64,000 bases of DNA from UBA11889 sp002313255 (GTDB lineage Bacteria; Pseudomonadota; Gammaproteobacteria; Pseudomonadales; Azotimanducaceae). Location: the NCBI GenBank assembly GCA_913045265.1, contig CAJWQX010000001.1, forward strand, positions 1-64,000. The letters are read 5' to 3'. The translations under genes were made by a program, and so were the position numbers. Below the pieces are notes generated by a model. The model worked only from the letters and a program-made list of their open reading frames with translations. It was not told the origin of the DNA and made no database searches. Below, piece after piece: positions 62,816-64,000 of this stretch. Every line of letters begins with the position of its first letter. The stretch's first letter is position 1.

Positions 62816-63328
62816 TTACATGTTAAGTCGCATTTGTCCCAAGAAGTCGCGCTTACCGAGCGGAACGCCTTGCATGCGGAGGATGTCGTAAGCCGTCGTC
62901 GCGTGGAAATAAAAATTAGGTAGCGAAAATGACATTAAAAAGTCTTCCGCGATGAACGGCATACTTTGTCCGCCGATCTTGAACTCCACGGCACTTCCTT
63001 CCAGTGCATTCACAACATCCGGTGTATACGCTTGAATCTTTTCATGTGCGTCGCCGGCCATCGCCTGCAACGCCTCGTAGTCAAGATCCGCCGCCATTGA
63101 TGGGGGGCCGAAGACTCCGGCCTCCACGCCTTCGATAGCGCCTAGCGAGTGATGCGCCACCGAGACGATCTGAAATCGAAACGGGAGCATGTCCGGATAC
63201 AAGCTCGTTTCAACGACAGCGTCGAGATCAATACCGTTCGAGGTGCAATGTTCCCTTCCTTTCTCCAGGAACTTAGTCACCGCCCCAAGGATCTGCGTGT
63301 ACGTTTTTATACTTACGTCGTAAAGCAT
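62816..63328 (-). CDS. DUF1993-family protein
   Basis: The product is 170 aa. Family blocks: YDVSIKTYTQILGAVTKFLEKG at the start, VETSLYPDMLPFRFQIVSVA, FFHATTAYDILR-like FYFHATTAYDILRMQGVPLGK, and the final KRDFLGQM. DUF1993 proteins are four-helix bundles related to DinB, with unknown function. Length is normal. It stands alone between the membrane remnant and the Sel1-like gene, on the same strand as both. Confidence 0.88.
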   Translation of the reverse strand: MLYDVSIKTYTQILGAVTKFLEKGREHCTSNGIDLDAVVETSLYPDMLPFRFQIVSVAHHSLGAIEGVEAGVFGPPSMAADLDYEALQAMAGDAHEKIQAYTPDVVNALEGSAVEFKIGGQSMPFIAEDFLMSFSLPNFYFHATTAYDILRMQGVPLGKRDFLGQMRLNM

Positions 63329-63439
63329 AGTAGCGATTAGTTTTCTCCCGTCGGGTTTTAATAACGCACCACTTTAACCGACCTTGGACGTTCAGCGCTC
63401 GGCTTAGTCAACAAACGAACGACTTCACGACAGACCGCC

Positions 63440-64000
63440 CTATTGTCCAGCACCCCCACTACCGGGATATCCACCTCCCTGCGACTGGGAACTACTCGCA
63501 CCGCCGCCGCCAATTTGCGGAATCGCTTCATCAGAATTAATTGCTTCACTGAAATCCTGATAGAACGATTCATCCATAAAGCGACACGTCAGTTTTCCAA
63601 AGTGGGTGCCCGCCTTCCTCGACATATCACACACGACTCGGTTTTCACGATCACCAAACTCTTCCCGGTATTCTTCGATAACCTCCTCGAGATACGGCAA
63701 GTATTCGGGAGGAACCTTCGCCCACTGCTGGCGAAAATAATTTCGAATCTCAGGTAGTGTGTCGGGCGTGGAACTGAGTGCGAGCCATGCAATGGCCGCC
63801 TCACCGTCCCTCTCAGTACCCAGGCCTTGTTGAAATAAAAAGCCTACCCGGGCTTGGGCAAGTTTGAATCCGCGCTTTGCGGCGACCAACAAGTACGGAA
63901 AGGCTTCCGCGTACTTTCCCTGACGGTAGAGAAGCGAACCTTTGCTTCGTGCCTTATACGTCTCTAAAAGATATTCAAACTGTGGGACATGTCCTCGTTT
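63440..64000 (-). CDS. Sel1/TPR-repeat-like protein (5' end outside the window)
   Basis: The frame stays open to the window edge, so only the last 186 residues are seen. Sel1-like repeats are visible: YRQGKYAEAFPYLLVAAKRG, then FKLAQARVGFLFQQGLGTER and DGEAAIAWLALS. After them comes a helical part and a Gly/Ser-rich tail (SQSQGGGYPGSGG). The first in-frame TTG at 63892 is inside the repeats and is not the start. Such proteins act as scaffolds, often envelope-associated. Its role is unknown. Confidence 0.75.
   Translation of the reverse strand, partial: KRGHVPQFEYLLETYKARSKGSLLYRQGKYAEAFPYLLVAAKRGFKLAQARVGFLFQQGLGTERDGEAAIAWLALSSTPDTLPEIRNYFRQQWAKVPPEYLPYLEEVIEEYREEFGDRENRVVCDMSRKAGTHFGKLTCRFMDESFYQDFSEAINSDEAIPQIGGGGASSSQSQGGGYPGSGGAGQ

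Noticed and set aside
1..64000. CRISPR arrays, insertion sequences, prophage or tRNA genes
   Set aside because: No regularly spaced repeats, transposase motifs, phage genes or tRNA-like folds were found on reading both strands.

Overview
The window reads as chromosomal DNA of a heterotrophic, probably aquatic gammaproteobacterium. This is inferred from gene content: a TonB-dependent receptor, a PotFGHI-type polyamine ABC importer, spermidine dehydrogenase, a PQQ/heme alcohol dehydrogenase lipoprotein and a SpuC/PuuA-type amine pathway. No rRNA, tRNA, CRISPR array, phage or insertion sequence was seen. Coding density is high. Most genes are redox enzymes (FAD, Rieske, non-heme iron, PQQ) acting on amines, methylated amines and small organic acids.

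Layout. 0-11 kb: two membrane proteins, a PuuB-like amine oxidase, a Rieske oxygenase of the quaternary-amine type, spermidine dehydrogenase, and a tightly overlapping operon potF-potG-potH-potI-aguA. 11-15 kb: an Asp/Asn hydroxylase-like gene, a TPR-sulfotransferase and a beta-propeller-like protein. 15-26.5 kb: a TonB receptor, MTHFR with a putrescine-type aminotransferase, a gamma-glutamylputrescine-synthetase-like enzyme, two tandem PYROXD2/CrtI-like flavoproteins, a GcvT-like C1 transferase, and an AraC regulator fused to a SnoaL-like domain. 26.6-30.7 kb (minus strand): an operon of MOSC protein, lipoprotein, beta-alanine-type aminotransferase and methylmalonate-semialdehyde dehydrogenase. 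31-36 kb: carotenoid oxygenase, Baeyer-Villiger monooxygenase, CmcJ-like oxygenase and a secreted propeller. 36-43.6 kb: a dimethylglycine/sarcosine dehydrogenase-like fusion, YtcJ-like amidohydrolase, CobW GTPase, an amidohydrolase remnant, a PhzF-like protein and a nitroreductase. 44-47.5 kb: a TauD dioxygenase, a PhyH-like dioxygenase and a GrdB/PrdB-family selenoprotein. 47.5-64 kb: Bfd-like ferredoxin, esterase, quinohemoprotein, cupins, amine oxidase, serine hydrolase, a selenocysteine-containing redoxin-DsbD-alpha fusion, metallophosphatase, carbonic anhydrase, amidase, a fused double CoA-transferase, a DUF1993 protein and a Sel1/TPR-like protein that runs off the edge.

The main discovery is two genes with an in-frame UGA that is best read as selenocysteine. 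At 46228-47370 the UGA falls on the conserved redox cysteine of a glycine/sarcosine/betaine/D-proline reductase selenoprotein B-like protein (U-x-x-C). At 55005-56228 it falls on the first cysteine of a redoxin active site (U-P-P-C), fused to a DsbD-alpha-like domain. In both genes protein homology continues in the same frame across the UGA, and a stem-loop fitting the bacterial SECIS model follows it. Conventional gene calling would split each gene into two fragments. The first lies behind two non-heme-iron dioxygenases and may form an uncharacterised oxidative/reductive module. No selenium machinery (selA, selB, selC, selD) is in the window, so Sec use by this organism has to be confirmed elsewhere in the genome.

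Together the genes suggest import of polyamines and related amines (PotFGHI), oxidation or transamination (SpdH, SpuC-like, PuuA/PuuB-like, AguA), removal of methyl groups into the folate pool (Rieske, DMGDH-like, GcvT-like, MTHFR), and processing of the carbon skeletons (MMSDH, CoA-transferase). Several decayed fragments (41.5, 34.4 and 62.6 kb) point to past gene loss.
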